From contig NZ_VWWJ01000008.1 in the NCBI RefSeq assembly GCF_011753055.1, positions 203,526 through 267,525 on the forward strand: a DNA stretch of 64,000 nucleotides. Reading direction: 5' to 3'. Source of the DNA: Burkholderia sp. Ax-1719 (GTDB lineage Bacteria > Pseudomonadota > Gammaproteobacteria > Burkholderiales > Burkholderiaceae). A program made the position numbers and the translations under genes. This document shows, piece after piece, positions 1-8,833 of the stretch. Under the pieces are notes generated by a model. It saw only the letters and a list, made by a program, of their open reading frames with translations, had not been told where the DNA came from and did no database searches. Numbering within the stretch: the stretch's first letter is position 1; every line of letters starts with the position of its first letter.

Positions 1-1
1 G

Positions 2-634
2 ATGGGCACGCTCAAGGCAGCCGAACCGCAGGTTCAGCTGCAGCGCGTGGAGTTCGTCGGCCCGCAGGTCGGCAAGGAACTCGCGACCGACGGCCTGCTC
101 GCGCTCGCCTGCGTGGTGGCCGGCATCATCATCTATCTGTCGTTCCGCTTCGAGTGGAAATACGCCGTGGCCGGCGTGATCGCCAACCTGCACGACGTGG
201 TGATCATTCTGGGCTTCTTCGCGTTCTTCCAGTGGGAGTTCTCGCTCTCCGTGCTCGCGGCGGTGCTCGCCGTGCTCGGCTACTCGGTGAACGAATCGGT
301 CGTTATCTTCGACCGGATTCGCGAGACCTTCCGGCGCGAGCGCAAGATGAGCGTCACGCAGGTTATCAACCACGCGATCACCAGCACGATGTCGCGAACC
401 ATCATCACCCACGGCTGTACGGAAATGATGGTGCTGTCGATGTTCTTCTTCGGCGGCCCGACGCTGCACTACTTCGCACTGGCGCTGACGGTGGGTATTC
501 TGTTCGGTATCTACTCGTCGGTGTTCGTGGCGGCCTCGCTGTCGATGTGGCTCGGCGTGAAACGCGAAGACCTCATCAAGGACAAGAAAGACAAGTTCGA
601 TCCGAACGATCCGAACGCAGGCGCGCAGGTTTAA
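2..634 (+). CDS. secF: Protein translocase subunit SecF (3' part)
   Basis: C-terminal 210 residues of SecF, the inner-membrane partner of SecD that uses the proton gradient to help pull exported proteins through SecYEG. The open frame runs off the left edge; full SecF is usually a little over 300 residues, so about a third is missing. Hydrophobic segments lie near residues 30-48, 55-75, 82-100 and 140-180, and the SecD/SecF family signature GYSVNESVVIFDRIRE is present around residue 93. The Met at position 2 is internal, not the start. secD and yajC are expected just upstream, outside the window. A strong hairpin terminator follows 20 bp after the stop. Confidence 0.95.
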   Translation: MGTLKAAEPQVQLQRVEFVGPQVGKELATDGLLALACVVAGIIIYLSFRFEWKYAVAGVIANLHDVVIILGFFAFFQWEFSLSVLAAVLAVLGYSVNESVVIFDRIRETFRRERKMSVTQVINHAITSTMSRTIITHGCTEMMVLSMFFFGGPTLHYFALALTVGILFGIYSSVFVAASLSMWLGVKREDLIKDKKDKFDPNDPNAGAQV

Positions 635-656
635 GCGCTTGTACAGGTCGAACGAA

Positions 657-686
657 AAGCCCCGCGCCAGTCGCGGGGCTTTTTTT
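657..686. terminator. Bidirectional intrinsic terminator between secF and yceI
   Basis: Ten-base stem AAGCCCCGCG (657-666) pairs with CGCGGGGCTT (672-681) over a 5-nt loop, followed by a T run on the plus strand and preceded by A residues that give a T run on the minus strand. It lies between two convergent genes and can serve both. Confidence 0.9.
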
Positions 687-712
687 CGTCCCTGTGGTGC
701 GTCGCGCGAGCC

Positions 713-1315
713 TTACTGCTTGATGCCCTCGGCCTGGATATGCAGCTTCGTCTTCATGCTGAAGCCGTACTTCTTGCCCATCTCCATGCCGAAGTCGTCG
801 CGATTGAATTCGGCTTCGGCCTCTACGCCGCAGACTTCGCGCTTGAGCATCGGGTGCGGCATGCACTTGAACGAGTCGATCTCCAGCTTCAGCGGCTTCG
901 TCACGCCGTGCAGCGTGAGCGTGCCCACGACTTCCTTCGGCGTGTCGCCGTCGAACACGATCTGCGTACCCTTGTAGGTGGCGACCGGATACTTCGCGAC
1001 GTCGAAAAACTCCTCGCCGCGCAGGTGCTTGTCGAGCTCGGTATTGCCCGTCTGGACCGAAGCCGGATCGATGCTCACGTCGACCGTGCCGGTCTTCGCG
1101 GCGCGGTCGAGCGTGACGGTGCCCGTGGTTTTGGTGAACTTGCCGCGCCACACCGACAGACCGGCGAAGTGATCGGCTTCGAAACTCGGGTAAGTGTGGT
1201 TGGGATCGAGCTGATAGGTATCGGCGGCCTGCGCCATCGACGGGATCAACGATGCGGCGATCGACAGCGCGGCGGCACCGGCGGTCATCACGTTTTTCAA
1301 CACGAATGGGTTCAA
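713..1315 (-). CDS. YceI family periplasmic protein (first copy)
   Basis: A 200-residue secreted protein of the YceI family, a lipocalin-like beta barrel that binds isoprenoid-type lipids; its physiological role is not settled. Residues 1-30 form a signal peptide ending in SMAQA, so it should be periplasmic. The mature part starts TYQLDPNHTYPSFEADHF, the usual YceI opening. The start is a TTG at 1313-1315: AGGAGG lies exactly 5 nt upstream, and no ATG is better placed. It lies 42 bp after the second yceI gene on the same strand, so the two are probably one transcript. No cytochrome b561 gene, a common yceI neighbour, is present here. Confidence 0.9.
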   Translation of the reverse strand: MNPFVLKNVMTAGAAALSIAASLIPSMAQAADTYQLDPNHTYPSFEADHFAGLSVWRGKFTKTTGTVTLDRAAKTGTVDVSIDPASVQTGNTELDKHLRGEEFFDVAKYPVATYKGTQIVFDGDTPKEVVGTLTLHGVTKPLKLEIDSFKCMPHPMLKREVCGVEAEAEFNRDDFGMEMGKKYGFSMKTKLHIQAEGIKQ

Positions 1316-1357
1316 GTACGCCTCCTTTTCGCTACGGGATGGGGGGTGAAGAAAACG

Positions 1358-1987
1358 CTAGCGCGCCGCATGCTGCGCCGCGACGACGATGTGAAACTTG
1401 ATCAGCACTTCGTCCGCGACCGTCGACGTGTCTTTCCACTCGCCCGTGCCGATACCGAACAGCAGGCGGTGAATCGGCAAGGTGCCATCAAAGGTCTGCG
1501 TCGTGCCCTGCTGCGTGAGCACGACGGGCACCGCGACGCTCTCCGTGTGCCCCTTGATCGTCAGGTTGCCGCTCACGCTGTACTGGTTGGGGCCGGTCGA
1601 GGCAATCGCCGTCGAGACGAAAGTGGCTTGCGGATACGTCTTCGCGTCGAACCAGGCGGGGCCGCGCACGGAATCGTTATAGGTCGAATCGCCCAGATCG
1701 TAGCTGGCCGTGTCCACCGTCAGGCGCGCCGTTCCGCCAGCGGGCTTGGCCGGATCGAAGTCGATCTGGGCGTCGAACTTCGTGAAATTGCCTTCCACCC
1801 GCACGCTCAACTGCCGCGAAATCGCGACAATCGTGCTCTTGTCCGCATCGAGCTGCGCCCATGCGCTGCCCGCGGCAAACAGCAGTGCACCCGCCAGCAA
1901 GGCCGGCACGGCAAGTACCGATGCGAGCGCGCACACGTCGCGCGGCCCGCTGCGGGTATCGCCTGCCCGCCCTGTCGCTGCTTTCAT
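1358..1987 (-). CDS. YceI family periplasmic protein (second copy)
   Basis: A second YceI-family protein of about 209 residues with an N-terminal hydrophobic stretch (LASVLAVPALLAGALLFAAG) ending in an AWA cleavage motif, so probably periplasmic. The body (IVAISRQLSVRVEGNFTKF, then FDAKTYPQATFVSTAI) follows the family pattern of a lipocalin-like barrel. It is clearly diverged from the copy downstream. Start chosen at ATG 1985-1987, with a GGGG stretch upstream; an ATG two codons earlier (1993) is an alternative. The open frame extends much further upstream only because of high GC. It is first in the likely two-gene yceI operon. Confidence 0.85.
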   Translation of the reverse strand: MKAATGRAGDTRSGPRDVCALASVLAVPALLAGALLFAAGSAWAQLDADKSTIVAISRQLSVRVEGNFTKFDAQIDFDPAKPAGGTARLTVDTASYDLGDSTYNDSVRGPAWFDAKTYPQATFVSTAIASTGPNQYSVSGNLTIKGHTESVAVPVVLTQQGTTQTFDGTLPIHRLLFGIGTGEWKDTSTVADEVLIKFHIVVAAQHAAR

Positions 1988-2403
1988 GGCCATCCCCGAG
2001 CCGGGCGCAAGTGCCTGACAGCGCGCCCTCCGCCCGCGAAGGTGCGCTTGAGCGTGGCCGAAAAGCCGGCCGCCCACCTGCAAAGATAGCCGAACGTATA
2101 AAAACCGGCGCGACTGCAAACATCTAGATAAAGCGCAAACCCGGCTGCGAAAAATATTGCGCAAGTCTGTGCTGGCGCAGAATGGCTGCCCGGCTCGCAT
2201 ACGTAGCTGCGGCAAACGTGGCACACTCCACGACCCATCGAGCAGGGCCCAGGTCGCGGCGTAGCAAATGCGCGCCGCCATCCGCCTTTGGTAACATGGC
2301 CGGCAAGGCCGCTGCGGGCCGCCGCCCATCTTTGAGGCAAGCGGGCCGCAGCCGCGCCGGCGCTGCTCGTCCCCGTTCACGTCGTTTTGCGTCATCCGAC
2401 CGC
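1988..2403. other. Intergenic region between divergent yceI and pqi operons
   Basis: About 416 bp without a convincing gene. It must hold both divergent promoters. A TAACAT -10 candidate for pqiA is at 2292-2297, without a recognisable -35. Open frames crossing this stretch on both strands have no start-codon or ribosome-site support and look like GC-driven shadows. Confidence 0.5.
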
Positions 2404-3258
2404 ATGGCCCAGGACAATCTGATCGCGTGTCACGAATGCGACGCGCTCTACCGCAAACCACGCCTGCTCGGGCGACAGTCCGCGCGTTGCTCGCGCTGCG
2501 GCGCCACGCTCTATCAAAGCAGCTCGGCGCAGCTCGACCGCATCTGCGCGATGACCGTCGCCGCGCTCGTCACGTTCATCATCGCCCAGTCGTTTCCTAT
2601 CATCGAACTCGACGCCAACGGCATCCATTCGGAGTCGAGCCTGTTCGGCGCGCTCGTGGTGCTGTGGAACGAGGACATGCAGATCGTCGCGGTGATGGTG
2701 TTCTGCGCAACGATTCTGTTTCCGCTCACCGAGATGGTCGCGCTGCTCTACGTGCTGCTGCCGATCCGGCGCGGCTTCATTCCACCCGGCTTCAATCAGG
2801 TGCTGCGCGCGATCCAGTTCGTGCGGCCCTGGGGCATGCTCGAAGTCTTCATGCTCGGCGTGCTCATCACGATCGTGAAGATGGTGAGCCTCGCGCGCGT
2901 GATCCCAGAAACCGCGCTCTTCGCGTTTGCGGTGCTCACGCTGATGTTCACGGTGGTGGTGACGTTCGACTCGCGCACGCTCTGGGATATCGCCGATGCA
3001 CTGCGCGCGGGCGCGCGTCATGCCCGCCATCCGGGGCGCGGCGGATCCGGGTCGCACGGCGCCACACCTGCCGGCCCCGATATCGACCCGGACGGTTTGC
3101 TCGACCCGGGCGTGCCGCCCACGCTCGGCGGCCTGGAAGGCGGGGCGGCGGTCGACCACCCCATCGGCGAACCCGACATCCGCGACCCGTCGTCACCCAA
3201 GCCCGCACCCGCGCCCAAACCCGGCGCGCCCGATTCGCCGGGCTGGACTCCGCGATGA
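2404..3258 (+). CDS. pqiA: PqiA-like membrane protein, first half-size subunit
   Basis: A 284-residue inner-membrane protein with a single PqiA domain. Near the N terminus it has two CxxC pairs (CHEC at about residue 9 and CSRC at about 29) that look like a zinc ribbon, then four hydrophobic segments (about 45-65, 90-115, 140-160, 165-185). PqiA works with PqiB and PqiC in lipid transport between inner and outer membranes; in E. coli it is one longer protein with two such domains, here encoded as two genes. The last 80 or so residues form a Gly/Pro-rich, probably disordered cytoplasmic tail not needed for the fold. ATG 2404 directly precedes the first Cys pair. First gene of the pqi operon. 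Confidence 0.88.
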   Translation: MAQDNLIACHECDALYRKPRLLGRQSARCSRCGATLYQSSSAQLDRICAMTVAALVTFIIAQSFPIIELDANGIHSESSLFGALVVLWNEDMQIVAVMVFCATILFPLTEMVALLYVLLPIRRGFIPPGFNQVLRAIQFVRPWGMLEVFMLGVLITIVKMVSLARVIPETALFAFAVLTLMFTVVVTFDSRTLWDIADALRAGARHARHPGRGGSGSHGATPAGPDIDPDGLLDPGVPPTLGGLEGGAAVDHPIGEPDIRDPSSPKPAPAPKPGAPDSPGWTPR

Positions 3259-3295
3259 AGCACACGCTGAACAACCCGCGTACCGAGGCATCCCG

Positions 3296-3994
3296 ATGAA
3301 ATACGTCACCGCCACCGACGCCGGCCTCATTTCCTGCCACGCCTGCGGCCATCTGCAGCCGCGTGCGCGCGCCAAAGCCAGCGGCGCGGCTCATGCCGCG
3401 CACCAGCGCTGCGCACGCTGCAACTCGCCCTTGCATCTGCGCCATCCCGACAGCCTCGCGCGCACCTGGGCGCTGCTGATCGCGGCGGCGCTGCTCTACA
3501 TCCCCGCGAACCTGCTGCCGGTGATGCACACGGCCTCGCTCGTCGGCGACGAAGACGACACCATCATGAGCGGCGTCGTCTACTTCTGGACCTCGGGCGA
3601 CGCGCCGCTCGCGGTGATCGTCTTCATCGCCAGTATTCTGGTGCCGATGCTCAAGCTCACCGTGATCGCGCTGCTCTGCATCACCTCGCAGCGCCGCTCG
3701 ACGTGGCGGCCGGTCGAGCGCTCGAAGCTCTACCGGCTGGTCGAATTCATCGGCCGCTGGTCGATGCTGGACATCTTCGTGGTCACGCTGACCGTCGCGC
3801 TGGTACGCTTCCAGTCGCTTGCGGTGATCACGGCGGGGCCGGGCGCCATCGCGTTCGGCTCGGTCGTGATCCTGACGATGATGGCGTCGATGCAGTTCGA
3901 CCCGCGCCTCATCTGGGATCCAGTGGACGAAGACAAACATCAGCAGTACCAGCAGCAACCCACGCAACACTCTCAGGATCGCCCCCATGAATAG
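3296..3994 (+). CDS. pqiA: PqiA-like membrane protein, second half-size subunit
   Basis: A 232-residue inner-membrane protein with a second PqiA domain: a CHAC pair near residue 14 and a CARC pair near 41, then four hydrophobic segments (about 57-75, 100-125, 152-170, 180-200). It pairs functionally with the preceding PqiA protein, together matching the two-domain PqiA of enterics. It starts 37 bp after that gene and its stop overlaps the pqiB start by 8 bp, so translation is probably coupled. The likely role is as the inner-membrane platform of the Pqi lipid-transport complex; that is family knowledge, not shown by sequence alone. Confidence 0.88.
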   Translation: MKYVTATDAGLISCHACGHLQPRARAKASGAAHAAHQRCARCNSPLHLRHPDSLARTWALLIAAALLYIPANLLPVMHTASLVGDEDDTIMSGVVYFWTSGDAPLAVIVFIASILVPMLKLTVIALLCITSQRRSTWRPVERSKLYRLVEFIGRWSMLDIFVVTLTVALVRFQSLAVITAGPGAIAFGSVVILTMMASMQFDPRLIWDPVDEDKHQQYQQQPTQHSQDRPHE

Positions 3995-5600
3995 TCCGCA
4001 AGGACCGAATCCGCCGGACCTGCCCGAGCCGGATATCGTCAAGCCCAAACGCTGGCTGCCCTCGCTCGTCTGGATCGTGCCGCTCATCGCGGCGCTGATC
4101 GGCGTCGCGCTGGTGGTGAAGTCGGTCGCCATGCGCGGCCCGACCATCACCATCAGCTTCATGACCGCCGAAGGGCTTGAGCCCGGCAAGACCAAGGTCA
4201 AATACAAGGATGTCGATATCGGCTCGGTGCGCGCCATCAAGCTCTCGCCGAACCTCTCGCACGTGCTCGTGACCGTCGAGCTGACCAAGGACGCTGAAAA
4301 CTTCGCCAAGAAGGACAGCCGCTTCTGGGTGGTGCGTCCGCGCATCGGCGCGAGCGGCGTTTCGGGCCTCGGCACGCTGCTGTCAGGTTCCTATATCGGC
4401 GCGGACGCGGGTCGTTCGGAAGAAACCGCCAGCGACTTCACCGGGCTGGAAACCCCGCCCGCCGTCACCATCGACGAGAAAGGCCATCGCTTTACCCTGC
4501 ATAGCGAAACCCTCGGCTCACTCGACATCGGCACGCCTATCTTCTATCGCCGCATCCAGGTTGGCCAGGTTACCGGCTATTCGCTCGACAAGGACGGCAC
4601 GGGCGTGACCGTGCAGGTCTTCGTGAGCGCCCCTTACGATCAGTACGTGGGCACCAACACGCGCTGGTGGCATGCGAGCGGCGTGAACGTGCAGCTCGAC
4701 TCCAGCGGCATCAAGGTCAACACGCAGTCGCTCGCGACCGTCGTGGTGGGCGGCCTCGCCTTCCAGGCGCCGGCCGGCCAGGCAATGGGCCCGCAGGCGC
4801 CCGACAACGCCACCTTCACGCTCGCCTCCGACGAGAGCGAAGCGATGCGCGAGCCGGATGGCGCGCCGGTGCGCGTGGTGATGTACTTCAACCAGTCGCT
4901 GCGCGGCCTGTCGGTGGGCGCGACGGTGGACTTCCGCGGCATCGTGCTTGGCCAGGTGACCGATATCGGCATCGAGTACGACCCGAAGGAGCACAACTTC
5001 ACCATGCCGGTGACGATGGATCTGTATCCGCTGCGTCTGTCGCGCCGTACGCGCGGCGAGCCGCCTGCGCCGCATACGCCGCAAAGCCGCGAGCTGGTCA
5101 AGCGTCTGGTGGCGCGCGGGCTGCGCGGCCAGCTGCGCACGGGCAACCTGATCACGGGTCAGCTCTACATCGCGCTCGACGTGTTCCCGAAGGCCGGGCC
5201 CGCGAAGGCGGACCTCGACCACGATCCGATGGAGCTGCCGACGGTACCGAACTCGCTGGAAGAACTGCAGCAGCAGGTCGCGGACATCACGAAGAAGCTC
5301 AATCAGATTCCGTTCGACAAGATCGGCAACAACCTGAACGAGTCGCTGAAGAACGCGAACCAGCTGTTCGGCAAGGTCAACGACGAGATCCTGCCGCAGA
5401 TGAAGGGCACGCTCGACGAAGCGCAGAAGACCTTCAGCGCCGCGCAGTCCACGCTGCAGCAGGATTCGCCGCTGCAATCGGACGTCCATCAGGCGATGCA
5501 GGAACTCACGCGTACGCTGCAATCCCTCAACGCGCTCACGGACTATCTGGAGCGCCATCCCGAATCGCTGCTGCGCGGCAAATCAGGAGACCAGCCATGA
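3987..5600 (+). CDS. pqiB: Intermembrane transport protein PqiB (MCE domains)
   Basis: A 537-residue MCE-family protein. A single transmembrane helix (about residues 20-42, WIVPLIAALIGVALVVKS) is followed by three MCE/MlaD-like repeats in the periplasm (beginning roughly at 45, 160 and 285) and a C-terminal helical region (about 415-510) that in E. coli PqiB forms a long coiled-coil needle. The protein is thought to form a hexameric tube that carries lipids between membranes. Length and domain order match the family. It overlaps the second pqiA by 8 bp and pqiC by 4 bp (ATGA), so all four genes are a tight operon. Confidence 0.93.
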   Translation: MNSPQGPNPPDLPEPDIVKPKRWLPSLVWIVPLIAALIGVALVVKSVAMRGPTITISFMTAEGLEPGKTKVKYKDVDIGSVRAIKLSPNLSHVLVTVELTKDAENFAKKDSRFWVVRPRIGASGVSGLGTLLSGSYIGADAGRSEETASDFTGLETPPAVTIDEKGHRFTLHSETLGSLDIGTPIFYRRIQVGQVTGYSLDKDGTGVTVQVFVSAPYDQYVGTNTRWWHASGVNVQLDSSGIKVNTQSLATVVVGGLAFQAPAGQAMGPQAPDNATFTLASDESEAMREPDGAPVRVVMYFNQSLRGLSVGATVDFRGIVLGQVTDIGIEYDPKEHNFTMPVTMDLYPLRLSRRTRGEPPAPHTPQSRELVKRLVARGLRGQLRTGNLITGQLYIALDVFPKAGPAKADLDHDPMELPTVPNSLEELQQQVADITKKLNQIPFDKIGNNLNESLKNANQLFGKVNDEILPQMKGTLDEAQKTFSAAQSTLQQDSPLQSDVHQAMQELTRTLQSLNALTDYLERHPESLLRGKSGDQP

Positions 5601-6370
5601 CGTTTCGCCGGCTCAACCTCCGGCTTCCCGCCGCCCTTCCGGTGCTCGCCTCGGCGTTCGCCCTGACCCTCGGGGCGGCGCTCGCGGGCTGCGCCTCGCC
5701 GGCCAGCCGCTTCTACACGCTGAGCCCGACCGGCGACGGCGCCCGTAATCCGGCGCCTGCGGCTGTCACGGCCAGCCCCGCCAATCCGGCCTGGCTGATC
5801 GAGCTTGCGCCGGTGGACGTGCCGCCGCAGGTGGCCAAAGCCCAACTCGTGGTGCAGACCGACGCCACCCAGGTGAAGGTGCTGGAGCAGGAACGCTGGG
5901 CTTCGATGCCCGGCGACGAGATCCGCCGCGCGCTCTCGGGCGACCTCACGCAGCAGTTGAACACCATCGACGTCTACGGCTCGCCGCATCCGGACACCGT
6001 GCCGGTCTATCGCGTCAGCGTGAACGTGCAGCGGTTCGAGTCGTGGCCCGGCTCGCATGCGCTGATCGACGCGGTGTGGAGCGTGCGTGCGCTCAACACG
6101 CAGACGGTCATGACCTGCCGCAGCGTGCTCAACGAACCCGTCGGCGATGGGTATGACGCGCTGGTGGTCGGACATCGCCGCGCGGTGGCCGATCTCTCGC
6201 AGGCGATTGCGAGCGGCGTACGCGCACTGGCCGCTACGCCGCAAATCAGCATGCCGGCATCGACATCCTCGACGTCGACCAAAGGCGGCGCGAAACCCGC
6301 CGTGCGCATGAAAGCGCCCGCCAGCATCGCCTGCCCGCAGATCGCGCCTGCCGCCGCTTCGGCGGGCTAA
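5597..6370 (+). CDS. pqiC: Outer-membrane lipoprotein PqiC (ABC-type auxiliary component)
   Basis: A 257-residue lipoprotein with a signal peptide ending in lipobox LAGC (Cys about residue 32), followed by the PqiC/YmbA opening SRFYTLSP. In the Pqi system this outer-membrane lipoprotein receives the PqiB needle. The start ATG overlaps the pqiB stop (ATGA) and has CAGGAGA 6 nt upstream. The C-terminal 50 residues are Ser/Thr/Ala-rich and low in complexity. Last gene of the operon, with a weak hairpin 18 bp after the stop. Confidence 0.88.
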   Translation: MTFRRLNLRLPAALPVLASAFALTLGAALAGCASPASRFYTLSPTGDGARNPAPAAVTASPANPAWLIELAPVDVPPQVAKAQLVVQTDATQVKVLEQERWASMPGDEIRRALSGDLTQQLNTIDVYGSPHPDTVPVYRVSVNVQRFESWPGSHALIDAVWSVRALNTQTVMTCRSVLNEPVGDGYDALVVGHRRAVADLSQAIASGVRALAATPQISMPASTSSTSTKGGAKPAVRMKAPASIACPQIAPAAASAG

Positions 6371-6387
6371 CGGCCAAGCACAGCCCG

Positions 6388-6423
6388 GACGACGCGCGCG
6401 ACTGCCGCCGCGTCGTCACCTTT
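6388..6423 (+). terminator. Possible terminator of the pqi operon
   Basis: Nine-base arms GACGACGCG (6388-6396) and CGCGTCGTC (6409-6417) with a 12-nt loop, followed by ACCTTTCCCC. The stem is strong but the T run is short, so efficiency is uncertain. Confidence 0.45.
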
Positions 6424-6506
6424 CCCCCCACGTTGAGCCATTGCGAATAGCTCAAATCGCGCGGCCCGCGATAATGTCGGCTTGCCTCACTGCCCGACAC
6501 TCTCGT

Positions 6507-8639
6507 ATGTTCCGTTCGATTACGACGCTCTGGAAAAAATGGCGCGCCTCCCGCAGCGCCGGACAGCAGCTCGACGCGCTGCTCGCCAGCGCCGACGCCG
6601 ATGCCCCCTATGCCGAACGCAGCGACTGGCTGATCGAGCTTGCGCACTGGATTCACCGGCGCGGCAAGCTCGATGCCGAAGCGGCGTCCGAACCCGCACC
6701 CGACGCACCACTGCGCACGCCGCCTGAGCATGTGCGCGTGCGCTATCTGCTGCATGTGCTCGACCGCAACCCGGCGTGGAAAGCCAATGTCGGCGCCATG
6801 GTGCGCAAGCTGCTGCGCGATAGCGACAGCATCTCGCTACTCTGCGACGCCGGCATGCCGGTGCATTCGGGCCTGCTGGGCGCGCTGGTCGAGCGCGTGC
6901 AGGCGCAGTTGATCCCGCCCGCGCCCAACCGACGCGACCTCGCGGCGCTCGTCACCCTGATGTTCCCGGCGACGCACGATCCCGAATGGATCGCGACCTT
7001 GCCCGCTGACCTGCTCAAACGCCTGCAGGCCTTGATCGCCGAGCCCGCGCCTTTGCCCGTGACTGCCGATGGCAGCGACGCCGCACCGCCCGCCCGCCTG
7101 CCGGGCGACTTCTCGCTCGACCTGCTCACGGCGCTCCACAACCTGACCTGCCAGATCAGCTCGACCGGTCTCTCGCCCACGGTGCGCAGCCGCCTGTCCA
7201 GCGACGAAGCGCGCGTCGCCATCGAAAAGCTGCCGTTCTTCCGCCTCACGCGCGCGCTGCTCGCGGTGGAAAACGCGCGCGATGCGGGCGAACCCGCGCG
7301 TCTGCTGCAGGAAGTGAGCTGGCTGCGCCTGTTGCTCGACGACTGCCGCAAAGCCACCGACGATGTGTTCGCGCACCTCTATCGCCACGGCGTGCGCGTG
7401 GACACGGTGTTCCAGGTCGAGCGCATGCGCATGCGGATCGTGCGCGCCGAGCGCCTGCTCGACGCGTGGATGGCCGCCGACGACGCCCCGACCCAGGCGC
7501 GCCTCGTCGCCGATCTCGTGAGCGCGAACCAGCGCAGCCAGAGCGTCGCGCACCTCGTACGCAGCAACTTTGCGCTGCTCTCGCGCAAGGTCGTGGAACT
7601 GTCCGCCGATACCGGCGAGCACTACATCGCACGAGATCGCGCCGAATACCTCACGATGCTGCGCATGGCGGCGGGCGGCGGTCTCGTCACCGCCGTCACG
7701 GTGTACGTGAAGTTCGGCGTCACGGGCGCGCATCTGCCATCGATGATCGAGGGGCTGTTCGCGGGCGTCAATTACGCGCTCAGCTTCCTCGTGATGCACT
7801 TCTGCCACTTCTCGCTCGCGACCAAGCAGCCCGCCATGACCGCGCCCACGCTTGCGCGTGAACTCGATGGCACGAATGTGGCGGCGGGCCGGGCGCGCTT
7901 CGTCTCGTCAGTGGTGGCGCTGATCCGCACGCAGGCAGCCGCCGTGCTCGGCAATGTGCTGCTTGTGTTTCCCGCGTGTCTGGCGATCCAGCTCGCCTGC
8001 GGCTGGCTGTTCCACGTCAATCTGATCTCGCCCGCGAAGGCGCACGCCACGCTGCAGTCGTTCTCGCTGTTCGGACCGACGCCGTTCTACGCCGCGCTCA
8101 CGGGCGTGCTGCTGTGGGCGTCGAGCCTGTTCGCGGGATGGGCCGACAACTGGTTCGTACTCCATCGCGTTGAAGATGCGCTCGCGTGGAACCGGCGCCT
8201 GCGCATGACGCTGGGCGCTTCGGGCGCGGCGCGCCTGGCGCGCTTTTGCCGTGTGAATGCGGCAGGCGTGTGGGGCAATCTGGTGCTCGGCATGATGCTC
8301 GGTCTGGTGCCGGCGATCGTGTCCGCCGTGGCGTTCCACTTCGAGGTGCGGCACGTGACCTTGTCGGCGGGGTCAATCGGCGTGGCCATGGGCGTGCTCG
8401 GCACGCGCACGCTTGAAAGCGGCGAACTCTGGTGGGCCGTGGCAGGCGTGGCCAGCATGGCCGTACTCAACGTGACGGTGAGTTTCGCGCTCGCGCTGCA
8501 TATGGCGCTGCGCTCGCGCGACCTCGGCCGCCGCGACGTGCGCCCGCTGATGCGCGCGTTCTGGCGGCGCGTGAGGAAGCATCCGATGGCGCTGGTCTGG
8601 CCGATCCGGCGCGGCGGGTTGCGGGAAGACAACGAATGA
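6507..8639 (+). CDS. gcr: Gcr-family membrane protein (annotated as site-specific recombinase)
   Basis: A 710-residue protein of the family usually labelled site-specific recombinase Gcr, after a gonococcal gene. The N-terminal half (about 1-380) is soluble and helical. The C-terminal half has about six hydrophobic segments, near residues 393-415, 425-445, 478-505, 520-545, 590-620 and 640-670. I see no tyrosine-recombinase R..HxxR..Y arrangement and no serine-recombinase motif, so the family name is doubtful and a membrane role is more likely. Start ATG 6507 gives MFRSITTLWKKW; longer versions lack support. It stands alone, downstream of pqi in the same direction. Confidence 0.75.
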   Translation: MFRSITTLWKKWRASRSAGQQLDALLASADADAPYAERSDWLIELAHWIHRRGKLDAEAASEPAPDAPLRTPPEHVRVRYLLHVLDRNPAWKANVGAMVRKLLRDSDSISLLCDAGMPVHSGLLGALVERVQAQLIPPAPNRRDLAALVTLMFPATHDPEWIATLPADLLKRLQALIAEPAPLPVTADGSDAAPPARLPGDFSLDLLTALHNLTCQISSTGLSPTVRSRLSSDEARVAIEKLPFFRLTRALLAVENARDAGEPARLLQEVSWLRLLLDDCRKATDDVFAHLYRHGVRVDTVFQVERMRMRIVRAERLLDAWMAADDAPTQARLVADLVSANQRSQSVAHLVRSNFALLSRKVVELSADTGEHYIARDRAEYLTMLRMAAGGGLVTAVTVYVKFGVTGAHLPSMIEGLFAGVNYALSFLVMHFCHFSLATKQPAMTAPTLARELDGTNVAAGRARFVSSVVALIRTQAAAVLGNVLLVFPACLAIQLACGWLFHVNLISPAKAHATLQSFSLFGPTPFYAALTGVLLWASSLFAGWADNWFVLHRVEDALAWNRRLRMTLGASGAARLARFCRVNAAGVWGNLVLGMMLGLVPAIVSAVAFHFEVRHVTLSAGSIGVAMGVLGTRTLESGELWWAVAGVASMAVLNVTVSFALALHMALRSRDLGRRDVRPLMRAFWRRVRKHPMALVWPIRRGGLREDNE

Positions 8640-8801
8640 GTGAGGGCTTTTCTATATCGGATGGCCAGCGTTGCAAGCTGATCTGATCAAGCCCAAACAA
8701 TGCGGCAAGCCTTGATGACACGGTGAGGAACGCTCGCGCTGCGGCATTTGCTGTGGCGTTCCTCAACCGCCTCTGCACCGCAATATGCCAACGCATGGCA
8801 C

Positions 8802-8830
8802 TTGCAGCGTGTAGTCAACCAGGCTACAGT
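8802..8830 (+). promoter_or_regulatory. Candidate promoter/operator of higBA-1
   Basis: TTGCAG (8802-8807), a 17-bp spacer and TACAGT (8825-8830). A small dyad TGTAG (8810-8814) / CTACA (8824-8828) overlaps the -10, as expected for toxin-antitoxin autoregulation. The -10 ends only 3 nt before the annotated toxin ATG, which is unusually close. Confidence 0.45.
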
Positions 8831-8833
8831 CGC

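Noticed and set aside
2948..4375. Long minus-strand open frame (about 475 codons) opposite pqiA/pqiB
   Set aside because: Its translation is low-complexity, rich in Arg/His/Asp, and lies antisense to well-recognised genes; typical of GC-rich shadow frames.
6507..8639. Mobile-element call because of the recombinase label
   Set aside because: No flanking repeats, integrase motif or attachment sites, and the protein looks like a membrane protein.
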